Assembly (NCBI GenBank): GCA_964437425.1
Contig: CAYTGO010000017.1
Span: forward strand, 1-56,136
DNA: 56,136 nucleotides
Direction: 5' to 3'
DNA from: Scalindua sp964437425
GTDB lineage: Bacteria > Planctomycetota > Brocadiia > Brocadiales > Scalinduaceae
The first letter of the stretch is position 1, and each line of letters starts with the position of its first letter. The notes under the pieces are model-generated. The model ran no database searches and had not been told where the DNA came from. It saw only the letters and a list, made by a program, of their open reading frames with translations. This document shows positions 37,347 through 46,431 of this stretch, piece by piece. Both the position numbers and the translations under genes were made by a program.

Positions 37347-38401
37347 ATGCAGATTGCCATTACCGGTTTGTCAGGTTTCCTGGGACATTATGTAGCAAAG
37401 AGGCTTTTTGAAAGAGACGTCCAGATACAAGCGCTGATACGGAGCTCCAGCAACATTTCACATCTTAGCAATTTCAAAGAGAAGATTACGTTTGTAGAGG
37501 GTGATCTGGACGACAAGGAAGCCTTAAAGGAATTTGTTCAAGGAGCCGACATCGTCATCCACATGGCGTATGAGAGAAACGGAGCAGGTTTTCGTGACTC
37601 AGCCAATAGTGATTTCAGACAATTAGTGGATGTAAATCTATCAGGCAGTTTAGAGCTACTGAATACCGCAACATTGCATGGAGCAAAGCAATTCATATTT
37701 ACCAGTTCCTGTGCCGTTTATGGATATATCTTTCCCGATATCAAACTCGACGAACAACACCCCCTCATACCTGACTCAAACTATGGCGCCTATAAGGCCG
37801 CGGTAGAGGCATTCTGCCATTCGTTTTTCTTGTCAAAGAGTATTAATACAACCATGTTCCGACCTGTAGGTATCTACGGTATCGATCCAAACCTGGCCCA
37901 CTCTGAATGGTACGACCTAATTAAAAACATCAAAAATGGAGTTGACGTAGAGGTGGTAGGAGGTGGCAAAATAGTAGATGTTACAGACGTTGCACATGCC
38001 ATAGATGCAGCAATTGAAAACAAGGACGCTTTTGGGAAAGTTTATAATCTGTCGGACTTCTATATCGACAACTTGTCCATAGCAGAAATGGCCAAAGAGA
38101 TATGCGGTTCCAAATCCAAAATCAGCGGTACNNNNNNNNNNNNNNNNNNNNNNNNNNNNNNNNNNNNNNNNNNNNNNNNNNNNNNNNNNNNNNNNNNNNN
38201 NNNNNNNNNNNNNNNNNNNNNNNNNNNNNNNCCATAGCAGAAATGGCCAAAGAGATATGCGGTTCCAAATCCAAAATCAGCGGTACACCCAAACAGCCAA
38301 AGAACACTATTGATAATACCGAGTCAGAAAAATTGGGAGTGCGGTATGCGGGAACCGAAGGTTTAAGGCAGTATATTAAACAGTTGACTGAGGTTGTTTA
38401 G
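37347..38401 (+). CDS. NAD-dependent epimerase/dehydratase family protein (gap-split)
   Basis: Extended short-chain dehydrogenase. After the artefactual gap is collapsed it is a normal 299-residue protein. The NAD-binding motif is GLSGFLGHYVAKRL at residues 7-20, with FVEGDLDDKEAL and VIHMAYE. Catalytic residues are FTSSCAVYG (Ser) and YGAYKAAVEAF (Tyr-x-x-x-Lys), followed by FRPVGIYG. It acts on nucleotide sugars or a related substrate that cannot be named. It is last in the tdh-kbl operon direction. Confidence 0.9.
38077..38286. other. Artefactual 100-N gap flanked by an exact 55-bp duplication (inside the epimerase)
   Basis: Bases 38077-38131 equal 38232-38286, with Ns at 38132-38231. Collapsing 155 bp restores one frame with the junction KISGT-PKQPK. 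Confidence 0.95.
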
Positions 38402-38421
38402 ATATTCAAAAATGTACTGAT

Positions 38422-39228
38422 TCAATTCCGTGAAGTTCTTCCTTCCTTATTAATAAATTTTACTTTGCGAATGCGCAATAGATCATAATCAGCAGAAAAC
38501 TCATAAATTATTCCGACAAATTCGTGATACATTATTCCATTGTTTTCTCTGATCGAAAAAACAGGCCCTCCGCTTAACCCTTCTAATATACGTAAATCTT
38601 TTTCACTTTTTATACCCAGTGATTTAACCCAATATTCTCTTTCAAATTTGCAGATGAAATATTCATCATTAATAGAACTGATTTGAGATGCACCGCTACT
38701 AAACGAGCCAAATATAAGATCACCACTAGATGTTTGCTCCCTCAATTTTCCAGGAAATCCACCAAAAGCAACATAATCACCTACTTTAACATCGCTAGGC
38801 GGCCAAGTTTCAGGGTGAAAGAATGCTGTTCCTATTTCCCTTCCTAAGCTTATTTCATTGTTGCTTATTTCCTTTAAATTAAGTGTTGCCAAATCTAATT
38901 CTGATTCTGAAGATTCATCGATCAAATATTCCAATGGGTTTAAGATGGCATTACCTATTCGAGCGACAACCTTGTTACTTTCTTTCAGTCTTTCTCGATA
39001 TCCATCTAGTACATGAGAACAGGTTATTGCCATTTGACCACTTCCAAGATCAACTAGTGTTACGGTACCATTAATAACTGTATGGCGAGACTTGTCATCT
39101 GGCAAGTCTTCAAAGAGTATGGCCTTTGCAAAACGCAATGGAAATTTCGCCATTTCTCTTCCAAGTGGGCCAGCCGCTTCTTGTTTCGCTTTTTCAACTA
39201 ATTTTGGATCTAGATTATTGCAATCCAT
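38422..39228 (-). CDS. Trypsin-like serine protease domain protein, apparently cytoplasmic
   Basis: A 268-residue protein with the layout of a chymotrypsin-fold protease: His in MAITCSHVLDGY (residue ~72), Asp in SELDLATLNL (~112), and Ser in LEGLSGGPVF (~221). All three catalytic residues and the GxSGGP signature are present. No signal peptide or membrane helix is seen, unlike DegP/HtrA proteases, and no PDZ domain follows. It faces the converging epimerase gene and stands alone. Target unknown; the protease call is by motif order only. Confidence 0.7.
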   Translation of the reverse strand: MDCNNLDPKLVEKAKQEAAGPLGREMAKFPLRFAKAILFEDLPDDKSRHTVINGTVTLVDLGSGQMAITCSHVLDGYRERLKESNKVVARIGNAILNPLEYLIDESSESELDLATLNLKEISNNEISLGREIGTAFFHPETWPPSDVKVGDYVAFGGFPGKLREQTSSGDLIFGSFSSGASQISSINDEYFICKFEREYWVKSLGIKSEKDLRILEGLSGGPVFSIRENNGIMYHEFVGIIYEFSADYDLLRIRKVKFINKEGRTSRN

Positions 39229-39292
39229 TTTTCAACATGAGTATCTTTTAGATAATAAATATTTATCGGAGTTAAGAGAGGCTTACATCTGT

Positions 39293-42200
39293 TTATAACT
39301 GCTTTCTCGCCTCTTCCGGCAAAGCAGCCACTGCCATCAAGAGATCATCGTTATCCGGTTTGGCTTTTACAAATGAGGAGAAGAGGAGTGTGGCTTCCGT
39401 GTAGATATCTTTTATTATTTCTATGATATTCTCATCAGGAATATTGTTGGAACTTATCACATTTTCCATATTTGATATCAATATGACAAGTGTCCAGTAA
39501 TCGAGTGGTGTTCGTTTCATCAAATCATCACGCAGATAGGTAAGATAATTCCGTAAAGCTTCAAGTGTATCTTCTGATAACATATTCTCTTTTGATAGAT
39601 GCGGATGTGATGAAATTACCATTTTCACAATTTCTTTGGAAAGCTCAGCCACGGCGACACGTCCTATTGCCATAATGGAAGCGGCAGTTCTCATTTCAAT
39701 CTTTCGCTCCTGAGAAATCTTGATTATGTCATCAAATATCATGCAGATATTGTCTTCAAGCAATCTATTAATTTTGTCTAAATCCCAACGCTCGTTCTTT
39801 AAATTTTGTACCCATTCCAGATAAGAGACAAATACACCTCCCAGGTTTGTACTTATATCTGGAGTAATAAATGTGCCTTTTCCTGTTACAATCCTGTCGC
39901 CTTCCGGGGTGATAGGCCCGTTAGCACCTTCCACAATCACTTTTGCCTTTACGCCGTATGCATTCCTGTCTATAGCATTCTCAAGTGCAGCAAGAACGAG
40001 GAAGTCGATATCCAGTGCAAAAATACCATCATTTGTGATTTCCCTTCCACCCTCGAATCCTTTCAAAAAACCTCCACCGGCCGTATCCACATGTTCCATA
40101 ACTGCGTCTATATCCAGGCCACTTGGGTTGTAGATACCTCCACTGGCATCCGTAATAGCTACTACCTTTACCCCCTCATCATGGAGGAATTTTGCCGGTG
40201 GTCTGCCTACATTACCAAACCCCTGTATAGCGGCAGTAGCACCTTTGAGTTTTATGTTTTTATGATCAGCCGCTTTTTTCAGTGCGATAAAAACACCACG
40301 ACCTGTTGATTCCGCTCTGCCAAGCGAACCTCCCTTATCGGCCGGTTTGCCGGTAACGACAGCAAGCGCATGGCATTTTGCTTCAGGATATTTTTTCAGT
40401 ACCTCCATACACTTATCAAGATATGGAGTCTCCATGGGAGAAGAAGGTTGTGTGTGAAGTGGTTGAAAATCATTCACGATTTTAGTAGTCAACTCTGCAT
40501 CTCCGGTCAACCAATCAGACAAATCTTTGTTCTCGATTGAAGACTTCAGATATTCGTCTACAAACCACGCCATCTTTGTCGCATTTGTATTAACATCAGG
40601 TGCAGGGATGTCAAGGTGTGGCCCAATCGCATTTCTACCCTTGAGGTCGCGACTATATTCTCTGATTACTAATGCGTCTTTTCGTTCAAGCAGAGTTCTC
40701 GGGTTTGCTATGATGCCACCTTTTGAACCTCCATATGGTATTCCGGCAATAGCGCATTTCCATGTCATCCAGATAGCAAGTGCCCTGACCTCATCAAGTG
40801 ACACCTCCGGGTGTTCCCTGAATCCTCCTTTCGCAGGACCACGGGCAGAATTGTGATGTACCCGATAACCAATCATTTCATCTTCCGAAAGCCGTAATGT
40901 CTCCACACGCTCAGGGGCAAGTAATTTTTTTTTCAAAAATAGAGGAAGCTTTAAAATGTCCGCAACAACCGCAAATTGACTTTCTGCCACTTCAAGTGGA
41001 CTCGGCATGGCCACGGAATGTTCCCGTATCTTTGTATATTCCTTAAGAGTTACACCGGGTACGGAAAACAGCTGACTGATCCTTTCAAATTCCCCGATAT
41101 TTTCTCTGTAGTTTGTGATATTTTTTGCAATCCCACTCTTAATTTCGAGGAATCGTTCCAACTCTTCTGTATTTGCCGCGTTAAGGTTCACTTTCTCCTT
41201 TGCAGGTTCTTTTGGTTTCAGATGTTCCTTAACAGGAAGATCATCTAAATGGTTGAGCGCAGTCAATCTCTCACCGGCAAGAAATTTTAATGCAGCTTCT
41301 CCTATCGTAAAAAGGTATGTCCTTGCGGGAGGAGGTTTTGTGCCAAGCCTTTTTTGTGCCGCAGTAACACTATGAAGGCCAAATATAATTTTGGATTCCG
41401 CTTCACATGCAAACACAAGATCCAGGATACGATTTGTACCATGGCAAAACATTTCGTCCTCATATTTTCCCGCAATCCCATTGAAGAGAATAGTTTTTGC
41501 ATCCCGCATCTTTTTCTGTATGAGAGAGAGCGTACCGGAACCAATATCGTAAGCCTTCAACCGGGAAAATTTCCCACTGATCTTGTTCACTTTAACATTC
41601 TCAGGGTTAAGCCCGGTCGGCTTTGCCATAAGGTGATCAACAGGAAGCACTAAATCAACACCATACCCATTCGCCATCTCAAGCACTACAGTTGCACTAT
41701 AAAGAGCCAGTGCCCGCGAATCCTGATCTTCTTCAAACATACAGTTATCTACATCGTGTCCCTGCATTTTGAGAAAAGGAAATGCAATACCGCCAACAAA
41801 GATCAGTCTGTCAACCTTTCCATAAACAATAAGGTTTTTAATCGCCTGGATCTTGTCGGTGACGTTGGCTCCCCCGATAATGGCAACTACAGGCTTATGA
41901 GGATTTCTCATAAAATTATCAAGTGCAGTAAGCTCCTGGGTAAGAAGGAACCCAGCCACCTTCGGACCTGAGATGAGGCTTGTTATCGGCCCGAGCGATG
42001 CATGATGACCCATGTGAGCAGTTACCGGATCAGCATTTACATAGACATTACAATTGGTAGTATCATGAAGTTGTTTTGCAAATTCCATTACCTCATTGTC
42101 ATCCTCTGAGGTCTCACCACTGCGGAACATGACATTTTCCAGAAGAAAGATGCCGTCTTTACTAATGACGGATTTTACTTCCCCCCCAACACAGTCATCG

Positions 42201-42607
42201 GTTAAAACAACCTCTCTGTCTTCCGGCAGGAGTTTTTTCTCCCTCAAGATCTCTGTCAGCCTTTTTGCCACTGGTTTCAAACTATAGCCGTGATGACGCT
42301 CTCCATCATTCGTAACCCCTACAGAGGTTTTATTATCTTTGAAGAAGTTCTCCCTTACGCCGTTGTGAGATACAATAATTATTGTCCTTGCTCCCTGTTT
42401 CATTATATGGCGAATGTCCATAACCGTCGCCCTGATACGTCTGTCATCAATTATCCTGGCATCCCAGACGATATCGTAGTTTACCCTCAAGAAAACTCTC
42501 TTCCCATCTAAAGCGGATTTATGCAGGTTGCGAATGGGTGTTTTGTCGGCGTATGGATACCACTCAATTATCTTAGTATATTGATCGGTTTTTTTCATAA
42601 CTATCAA
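39293..42607 (-). CDS. Fusion: degenerate phosphoglycerate kinase - helix-hairpin-helix - glutamate dehydrogenase
   Basis: An uninterrupted 1104-residue protein. Residues ~30-450 follow the phosphoglycerate kinase (PGK) fold along its length, but key sites are changed: ENLRF to ENVMF (157-161), AHRxHAS to AHMGHHAS (197-204), GGAKVxDK to GGANVTDK (245-252), NGPxGxFE to NGIAGKYE (376-383) and GGGDT to GLHSV (410-414). Residues ~473-530 hold a ComEA-like helix-hairpin-helix (VNLNAANTEELERFLEIKSG). Residues ~545-965 are a Glu/Leu/Phe/Val dehydrogenase with intact GPAKGG (590-595), WK (616-617), GGSKGG (626-631), PAPDVNT and GFGNVG. A ~140-residue helical tail follows. Likely an active glutamate dehydrogenase with a regulatory pseudo-PGK. 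Confidence 0.9.
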   Translation of the reverse strand: MIVMKKTDQYTKIIEWYPYADKTPIRNLHKSALDGKRVFLRVNYDIVWDARIIDDRRIRATVMDIRHIMKQGARTIIIVSHNGVRENFFKDNKTSVGVTNDGERHHGYSLKPVAKRLTEILREKKLLPEDREVVLTDDCVGGEVKSVISKDGIFLLENVMFRSGETSEDDNEVMEFAKQLHDTTNCNVYVNADPVTAHMGHHASLGPITSLISGPKVAGFLLTQELTALDNFMRNPHKPVVAIIGGANVTDKIQAIKNLIVYGKVDRLIFVGGIAFPFLKMQGHDVDNCMFEEDQDSRALALYSATVVLEMANGYGVDLVLPVDHLMAKPTGLNPENVKVNKISGKFSRLKAYDIGSGTLSLIQKKMRDAKTILFNGIAGKYEDEMFCHGTNRILDLVFACEAESKIIFGLHSVTAAQKRLGTKPPPARTYLFTIGEAALKFLAGERLTALNHLDDLPVKEHLKPKEPAKEKVNLNAANTEELERFLEIKSGIAKNITNYRENIGEFERISQLFSVPGVTLKEYTKIREHSVAMPSPLEVAESQFAVVADILKLPLFLKKKLLAPERVETLRLSEDEMIGYRVHHNSARGPAKGGFREHPEVSLDEVRALAIWMTWKCAIAGIPYGGSKGGIIANPRTLLERKDALVIREYSRDLKGRNAIGPHLDIPAPDVNTNATKMAWFVDEYLKSSIENKDLSDWLTGDAELTTKIVNDFQPLHTQPSSPMETPYLDKCMEVLKKYPEAKCHALAVVTGKPADKGGSLGRAESTGRGVFIALKKAADHKNIKLKGATAAIQGFGNVGRPPAKFLHDEGVKVVAITDASGGIYNPSGLDIDAVMEHVDTAGGGFLKGFEGGREITNDGIFALDIDFLVLAALENAIDRNAYGVKAKVIVEGANGPITPEGDRIVTGKGTFITPDISTNLGGVFVSYLEWVQNLKNERWDLDKINRLLEDNICMIFDDIIKISQERKIEMRTAASIMAIGRVAVAELSKEIVKMVISSHPHLSKENMLSEDTLEALRNYLTYLRDDLMKRTPLDYWTLVILISNMENVISSNNIPDENIIEIIKDIYTEATLLFSSFVKAKPDNDDLLMAVAALPEEARKQL

Positions 42608-42869
42608 AAAAGAATATCAGCCTTGCCAGTTTGTTCTGGCAAACCATAAAGTTTCTACTGAAACTACTTTGATAACTACACAATTGATTTGTACAGCAAT
42701 AAGCCAACTACGATGGTTCTTTTACGTGACAACTAGACGTTTGTCAAGCCTAATTGCATTCAATAGAAAAAAGAAATTACATTTTACTGAGACGCGATAA
42801 ATAGAATATGTTGTATAAACCTATCGCTCAATTTGTCTGCAAAAACTTATATAATTTTTCAAGGAAAGT

Positions 42870-43742
42870 ATGGTAGAATGCTCCGCATGGATTTTATTAA
42901 GTGATTACCAAGCTTTCTTCTCTGAAAGTTTTTTATTAAAAATTAGAAAGGCAATAGGCGGCATTATGTTGAAATTTTCACTGAAATCTGCTTTATACCA
43001 GTTACCGATAATATTCTATCTCATTTTCACTGCCCGAGCCAAAATTGAGTATGATTTAATCAGGAAACAGTCTCATGATTTTGTTTTTGGCCGTGCTCAC
43101 ACTTTTACAAAACAACTTTTAAAGCTTCTGAACGTAAAGATCGAGGCATCAGGTTTGGAAAATCTGATTAACAAGCCTGCAATAATCTGCCAGAACCACA
43201 CTTCGATAATGGACATTCCTGCCATATTAAATACTGTAAGCGGCAAATCGCTGTTCTGTGGTAAGTTCGAGTTATTCAAAATCTGGATTTTCGGCAAGGG
43301 AATTGAAATTCTGGGTATGATTAAAGTGTATAAAGATGATAAAAAAACCTGGAGGGTACTATCAGAAGCCGCAAAAAATATCAAAGAAACTAAATTGCAT
43401 AGTGGGTCTTTAACTCCTTATTTAGTGATATTTCCGGAAGGCACTCGAACAAAAGATAAGGATTATAAGATGAGCGAATTTAAACGTGGCCTCTTCAGTA
43501 TTGCCGTAAAACATAACCTGCCAATTATCCCTATCGCATCTTACGGCGGTCTGGATATCACGCCCAAAGGGGCGTGGATCTTCAATAGTGGAACTATTTA
43601 TGAGAAGGTCTTAGAGCCTTTATATCCTGCAGATTATGACGGCCTCAGTCTTAAAGAAAAATCCATCAAGCTTCAGAACGACACATGGAAGAGAATAAAT
43701 GATGGGCTAAGCGAACTGATTAAAACCCATGACAATTCATAA
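42870..43742 (+). CDS. 1-acyl-sn-glycerol-3-phosphate acyltransferase (PlsC-like)
   Basis: A 290-residue acyltransferase making phosphatidic acid. The HX4D catalytic motif is NHTSIMDIP and the substrate motif FPEGTRTKD, with PIIPIASYGG further on. The start at 42870 has AAGGAAAG before it; a second candidate is ATG at 42966 (MLKFSLKSALYQLPII), which places the hydrophobic helix at the very N-terminus as in most relatives. In the 261 bp before 42870 nothing else is seen. Its stop codon lies in a nested hairpin. Confidence 0.92.
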   Translation: MVECSAWILLSDYQAFFSESFLLKIRKAIGGIMLKFSLKSALYQLPIIFYLIFTARAKIEYDLIRKQSHDFVFGRAHTFTKQLLKLLNVKIEASGLENLINKPAIICQNHTSIMDIPAILNTVSGKSLFCGKFELFKIWIFGKGIEILGMIKVYKDDKKTWRVLSEAAKNIKETKLHSGSLTPYLVIFPEGTRTKDKDYKMSEFKRGLFSIAVKHNLPIIPIASYGGLDITPKGAWIFNSGTIYEKVLEPLYPADYDGLSLKEKSIKLQNDTWKRINDGLSELIKTHDNS

Positions 43743-43813
43743 CTCAGGGAAAAGCAGGCTTTGAACTATACCCTCCTACGGTATAGTAATGTTGAGTCAA
43801 ATTTTCCCTGAGT
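43742..43813. repeat. Nested hairpin between convergent plsC-like and doxX-like genes
   Basis: The outer arms ACTCAGGGAAAA (43742-43753) and TTTTCCCTGAGT (43802-43813) enclose a second perfect hairpin, CTATACC (43766-43772) / GGTATAG (43780-43786). It lies exactly at the plsC stop and 29 bp from the doxX stop, so a shared bidirectional terminator is likely. Confidence 0.7.
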
Positions 43814-43841
43814 ATCTGTTCTCATCTGACAGCATTCGTTA

Positions 43842-44267
43842 TCAATACCTTCTGCCAGGCCTATACTGACCATCCAGGGAATACTTTCCCGGACCGATTA
43901 AAATCAAGCTGAAGAACAGAATCCCTGATTCCATTGCATGAGAATATTTCAGGAAGAGATCACCCTTGCCAATGTGCATAATCGTAGCTACTATCATAGT
44001 CATAAGTAGAAAAAAACAGGCCGGGCGGGTGAAAAAACCCAGGACTAATAGTATCCCACCAACACATTCTGATAATGCTGCCATAAATCCCCAGGCTGTT
44101 GGAGCGAAACCAATCCCCAGAGCCTTCATGCTTCCGCCAATTATCGCCCATGTCTCCGGACCGGCGATTAATTTTGGATAACCATGGAATGCAAACATAA
44201 TACCTATGCCTACCCGTAGAATAAGCAGGCCCGCATCTCTATATTTATCAAGAAAACGAAAAACCAT
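43842..44267 (-). CDS. DoxX family membrane protein
   Basis: A 141-residue protein with four hydrophobic helices. The family start LLILRVGIGIMFAFHGYPKLIAG (residues ~13-35) and GFMAALSECVGGILLVLGFFTRPACFFLLMTM are clear. Bacterial DoxX/YphA-type proteins are membrane redox-associated proteins of uncertain function. It stands alone on the minus strand with AGGAGAAGG before its ATG. Confidence 0.9.
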   Translation of the reverse strand: MVFRFLDKYRDAGLLILRVGIGIMFAFHGYPKLIAGPETWAIIGGSMKALGIGFAPTAWGFMAALSECVGGILLVLGFFTRPACFFLLMTMIVATIMHIGKGDLFLKYSHAMESGILFFSLILIGPGKYSLDGQYRPGRRY

Positions 44268-44414
44268 AACCTTCTCCTAATTGATCCAATAACCATTTCT
44301 ACGAATTTTAATTTAGCAAGATTTTATAGTTTATGCTAACTTTATATTTATTAAAACGATGGATTGAATCATTTGTCAATTACCCCTCACTTCCTTACAA
44401 CTATTTCTGGTTTT

Positions 44415-44801
44415 ATGGACAAGAAGAAACTGGCGGTTATTCACATTGTTAAAAGAGAACTCTCATTGAGTGATGACGAGTATAGGAATACACTTGAGCG
44501 AATCGCCGGTGTTAGATCCGCAAAAGATTTGACCGACGATCAGTTCCATAAACTGATGCATTACTTTGTCAGGACCCGTCATTATCGAACAGCAAACAAA
44601 GGAATAACCCTACGGCAGAAATATTATCTGCGACAGTTGAAAGAGAGGCTTCAATGGGATGACTCCCATTTTCAGAATTACATACACAAATATTTTCACA
44701 ACCGGGACCTAAACACCTATACCAAACATGACGCCAGCAATCTGATAGTTGCGCTAAAGAAGATTTTAAAAATACACGGTAACTCCAACAACAGGATCTA
44801 A
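44415..44801 (+). CDS. GemA-like regulatory protein (phage Mu gp16 / DUF1018 family)
   Basis: A 128-residue protein starting at MDKKKLAVIHIVKRELSLSDDEYRNTLERIAGVRSAKDLTDDQF, which matches the N-terminal block of phage Mu GemA/gp16 proteins, and LRQKYYLRQLKERLQWDDSHFQNYIHKYF, like the C-terminal block. The upstream TTG at 44364 is a less likely start. Normally this gene lies in Mu-like prophages; no other phage gene is near, so it is a remnant or a host-adopted regulator. Confidence 0.75.
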   Translation: MDKKKLAVIHIVKRELSLSDDEYRNTLERIAGVRSAKDLTDDQFHKLMHYFVRTRHYRTANKGITLRQKYYLRQLKERLQWDDSHFQNYIHKYFHNRDLNTYTKHDASNLIVALKKILKIHGNSNNRI

Positions 44802-44928
44802 TACATCTGTAAAACTTATAATTACAGGTTTGAAAATTCCGCCCTTGTCATTCTGGATTTATTTCAGAATCAGGTCTTTACGTAACATGAGTCATTTCCC
44901 AAATTGAATATTGGCGTGAACAGCGGTG

Positions 44929-45147
44929 CTATCTTGTGTGAGATCCACGCGCGCAATTTGCCACGGCGTAACTAACTTGTTTCTCACAGGCTTCACGATA
45001 GAAATTTTCAATTTCAATGGATAGCTTTACAGACGGTCTTTCAAGCGCTTTGAACATATTACCCACGGACTCCGTAGCCTTTCTAATGGATTGAGCAAGT
45101 TTTGCTATTGCAGCTGCTTTGCTCTTTTCAATCTCCTCTTCGTTCAT
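44929..45147 (-). CDS. Small hypothetical protein
   Basis: A 72-residue protein with a strong GGAGGAGAA ribosome site right before its ATG. The N-terminal two thirds are helical (EEIEKSKAAAIAKLAQSIRKATESVGNMFKAL); near the end are two cysteines (ACEKQVSYAVANCARG). It follows the HisA-like gene by 29 bp on the same strand and may be co-transcribed. No family is recognised. Confidence 0.55.
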   Translation of the reverse strand: MNEEEIEKSKAAAIAKLAQSIRKATESVGNMFKALERPSVKLSIEIENFYREACEKQVSYAVANCARGSHTR

Positions 45148-45176
45148 TTCTCCTCCATTTTCTCAACTTACAATAT

Positions 45177-45935
45177 TCAATTCTGAAACCATTCGACGAC
45201 GCTGCGGTATGGGACAGTTCCGCCAAAAATATCCAGCGCACTGCCAATAGTCAGGTCGACACGATCGCTACCAACCTCTTTTACAAGATCAAGGTCTGAG
45301 ATGGCTTTGACACCTCCGGCGTAGGTCACAGGAATCGGAGAATATTTACCCAGAATTTCAATAAGTTCTGTCTGGATTCCTTCCATTTTTCCTTCAACAT
45401 CAACCCCGTGTACAAGAAACTCATCACAATGATCTGCAAGTTGATTGAGTATTTCGGGGCTGATAATCTCATTTGTGAATTTTTGCCATCGGTCTGTAAC
45501 AATCCAGAAGTCAGATTCTTTTTTTCGACAACTGAGATCCAGTACCAATCGGCTCTTCCCGACAGTCTCTCTAAGTAACTTAAGTTTCTCCATGTCGATC
45601 AGACCATTCGAGAACACATATGATGTGACGATTACATGACTGGCTCCTGCATCAAGAAACTCAACAGCATTTTGTGGGTTTATCCCACCACCTATATGAA
45701 ATCCACCGGCATACGCGCGAAGAGCAGAGAGTGCCGCTTCCTTATTGCCAGGTCCAAGTGAAATCACATGGCCACCAGGAAGATTATCTTCCTTGTACAT
45801 TTGCGCAAAATCTCCGGGAGAGCGATCGGTCTCAAAATTGGTCTTTAGCGTCTCTGAGTTTTTGTCTATAAGGGAACTCCCAATAATCTGCACGACACGA
45901 CCTTCACGCAAATCAATACACGGCCTGAATCTCAT
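45177..45935 (-). CDS. hisA: Phosphoribosylformimino-5-aminoimidazole carboxamide ribotide isomerase, eukaryotic type
   Basis: Fourth-step histidine biosynthesis isomerase (TIM barrel), 252 residues. It closely follows the plant/fungal HisA form rather than the standard bacterial one: FRPCIDLREGRVVQI, GGHVISLGPGNKEAALSAL, GGFHIGGGINPQNA, ASHVIVTSYVF, RLVLDLSCRKKE, TDRWQKFT, EFLVHGVDVEGK, TYAGGV, and VDLTIGSALDIFGG. The catalytic aspartates are in CIDLREG and in the HGVDVEG segment. No other his gene is near. The YdcH-like gene starts upstream on the same strand. Confidence 0.9.
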   Translation of the reverse strand: MRFRPCIDLREGRVVQIIGSSLIDKNSETLKTNFETDRSPGDFAQMYKEDNLPGGHVISLGPGNKEAALSALRAYAGGFHIGGGINPQNAVEFLDAGASHVIVTSYVFSNGLIDMEKLKLLRETVGKSRLVLDLSCRKKESDFWIVTDRWQKFTNEIISPEILNQLADHCDEFLVHGVDVEGKMEGIQTELIEILGKYSPIPVTYAGGVKAISDLDLVKEVGSDRVDLTIGSALDIFGGTVPYRSVVEWFQN

Positions 45936-45962
45936 ATGTATCTCGTTTCCCCTAATTACGGT

Positions 45963-46202
45963 TTATGCTTCTTTGATAATACTATGAAGTTCATCTTTAA
46001 TCTTCAGGCGTTTTTTCTTTAGATCTCGAATATATTCGTCACCGGTAGGTTCCGCATCGCTTTCAATTCGAAAAACATGTTTATCAACCTCTTCATATTC
46101 TTTCATTAATTTTGAAAAATGATTATTCGTCATTTTCAAATCATGAATCTGCTCTTTATACTCAGGAAATTCTTTGACTAATGGATGATGTGTTAATGGC
46201 AT
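45963..46202 (-). CDS. YdcH family protein (DUF465)
   Basis: A 79-residue, all-helical protein with the family pattern HHPLVKEFPEYKEQIHDLKMTN...EYEEVDKHVFRIE and the ending LKKKRLKIKDELHSII. Function unknown in the family. It starts the minus-strand run YdcH-HisA-small protein, 27 bp before hisA. Confidence 0.88.
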   Translation of the reverse strand: MPLTHHPLVKEFPEYKEQIHDLKMTNNHFSKLMKEYEEVDKHVFRIESDAEPTGDEYIRDLKKKRLKIKDELHSIIKEA

Positions 46203-46431
46203 TTTAAAACCTCCGGACTAAGACGCATGGCACCAAAAATTTATAAATCCGGCACAGCATCATGCAATGCTGAACTGGGTTTTTACCTTATTCTCTTTTT
46301 ATTAAGGTACTACTTTCCTAATTCTACATAACCATATGTAGATTTGTCAATTGTCGTTATTATTAGACCGGATACTTTTTTCAGGTTAGAAATAGTTTGA
46401 AATATTCTATCTCGAAACGTATAGTTTCATA

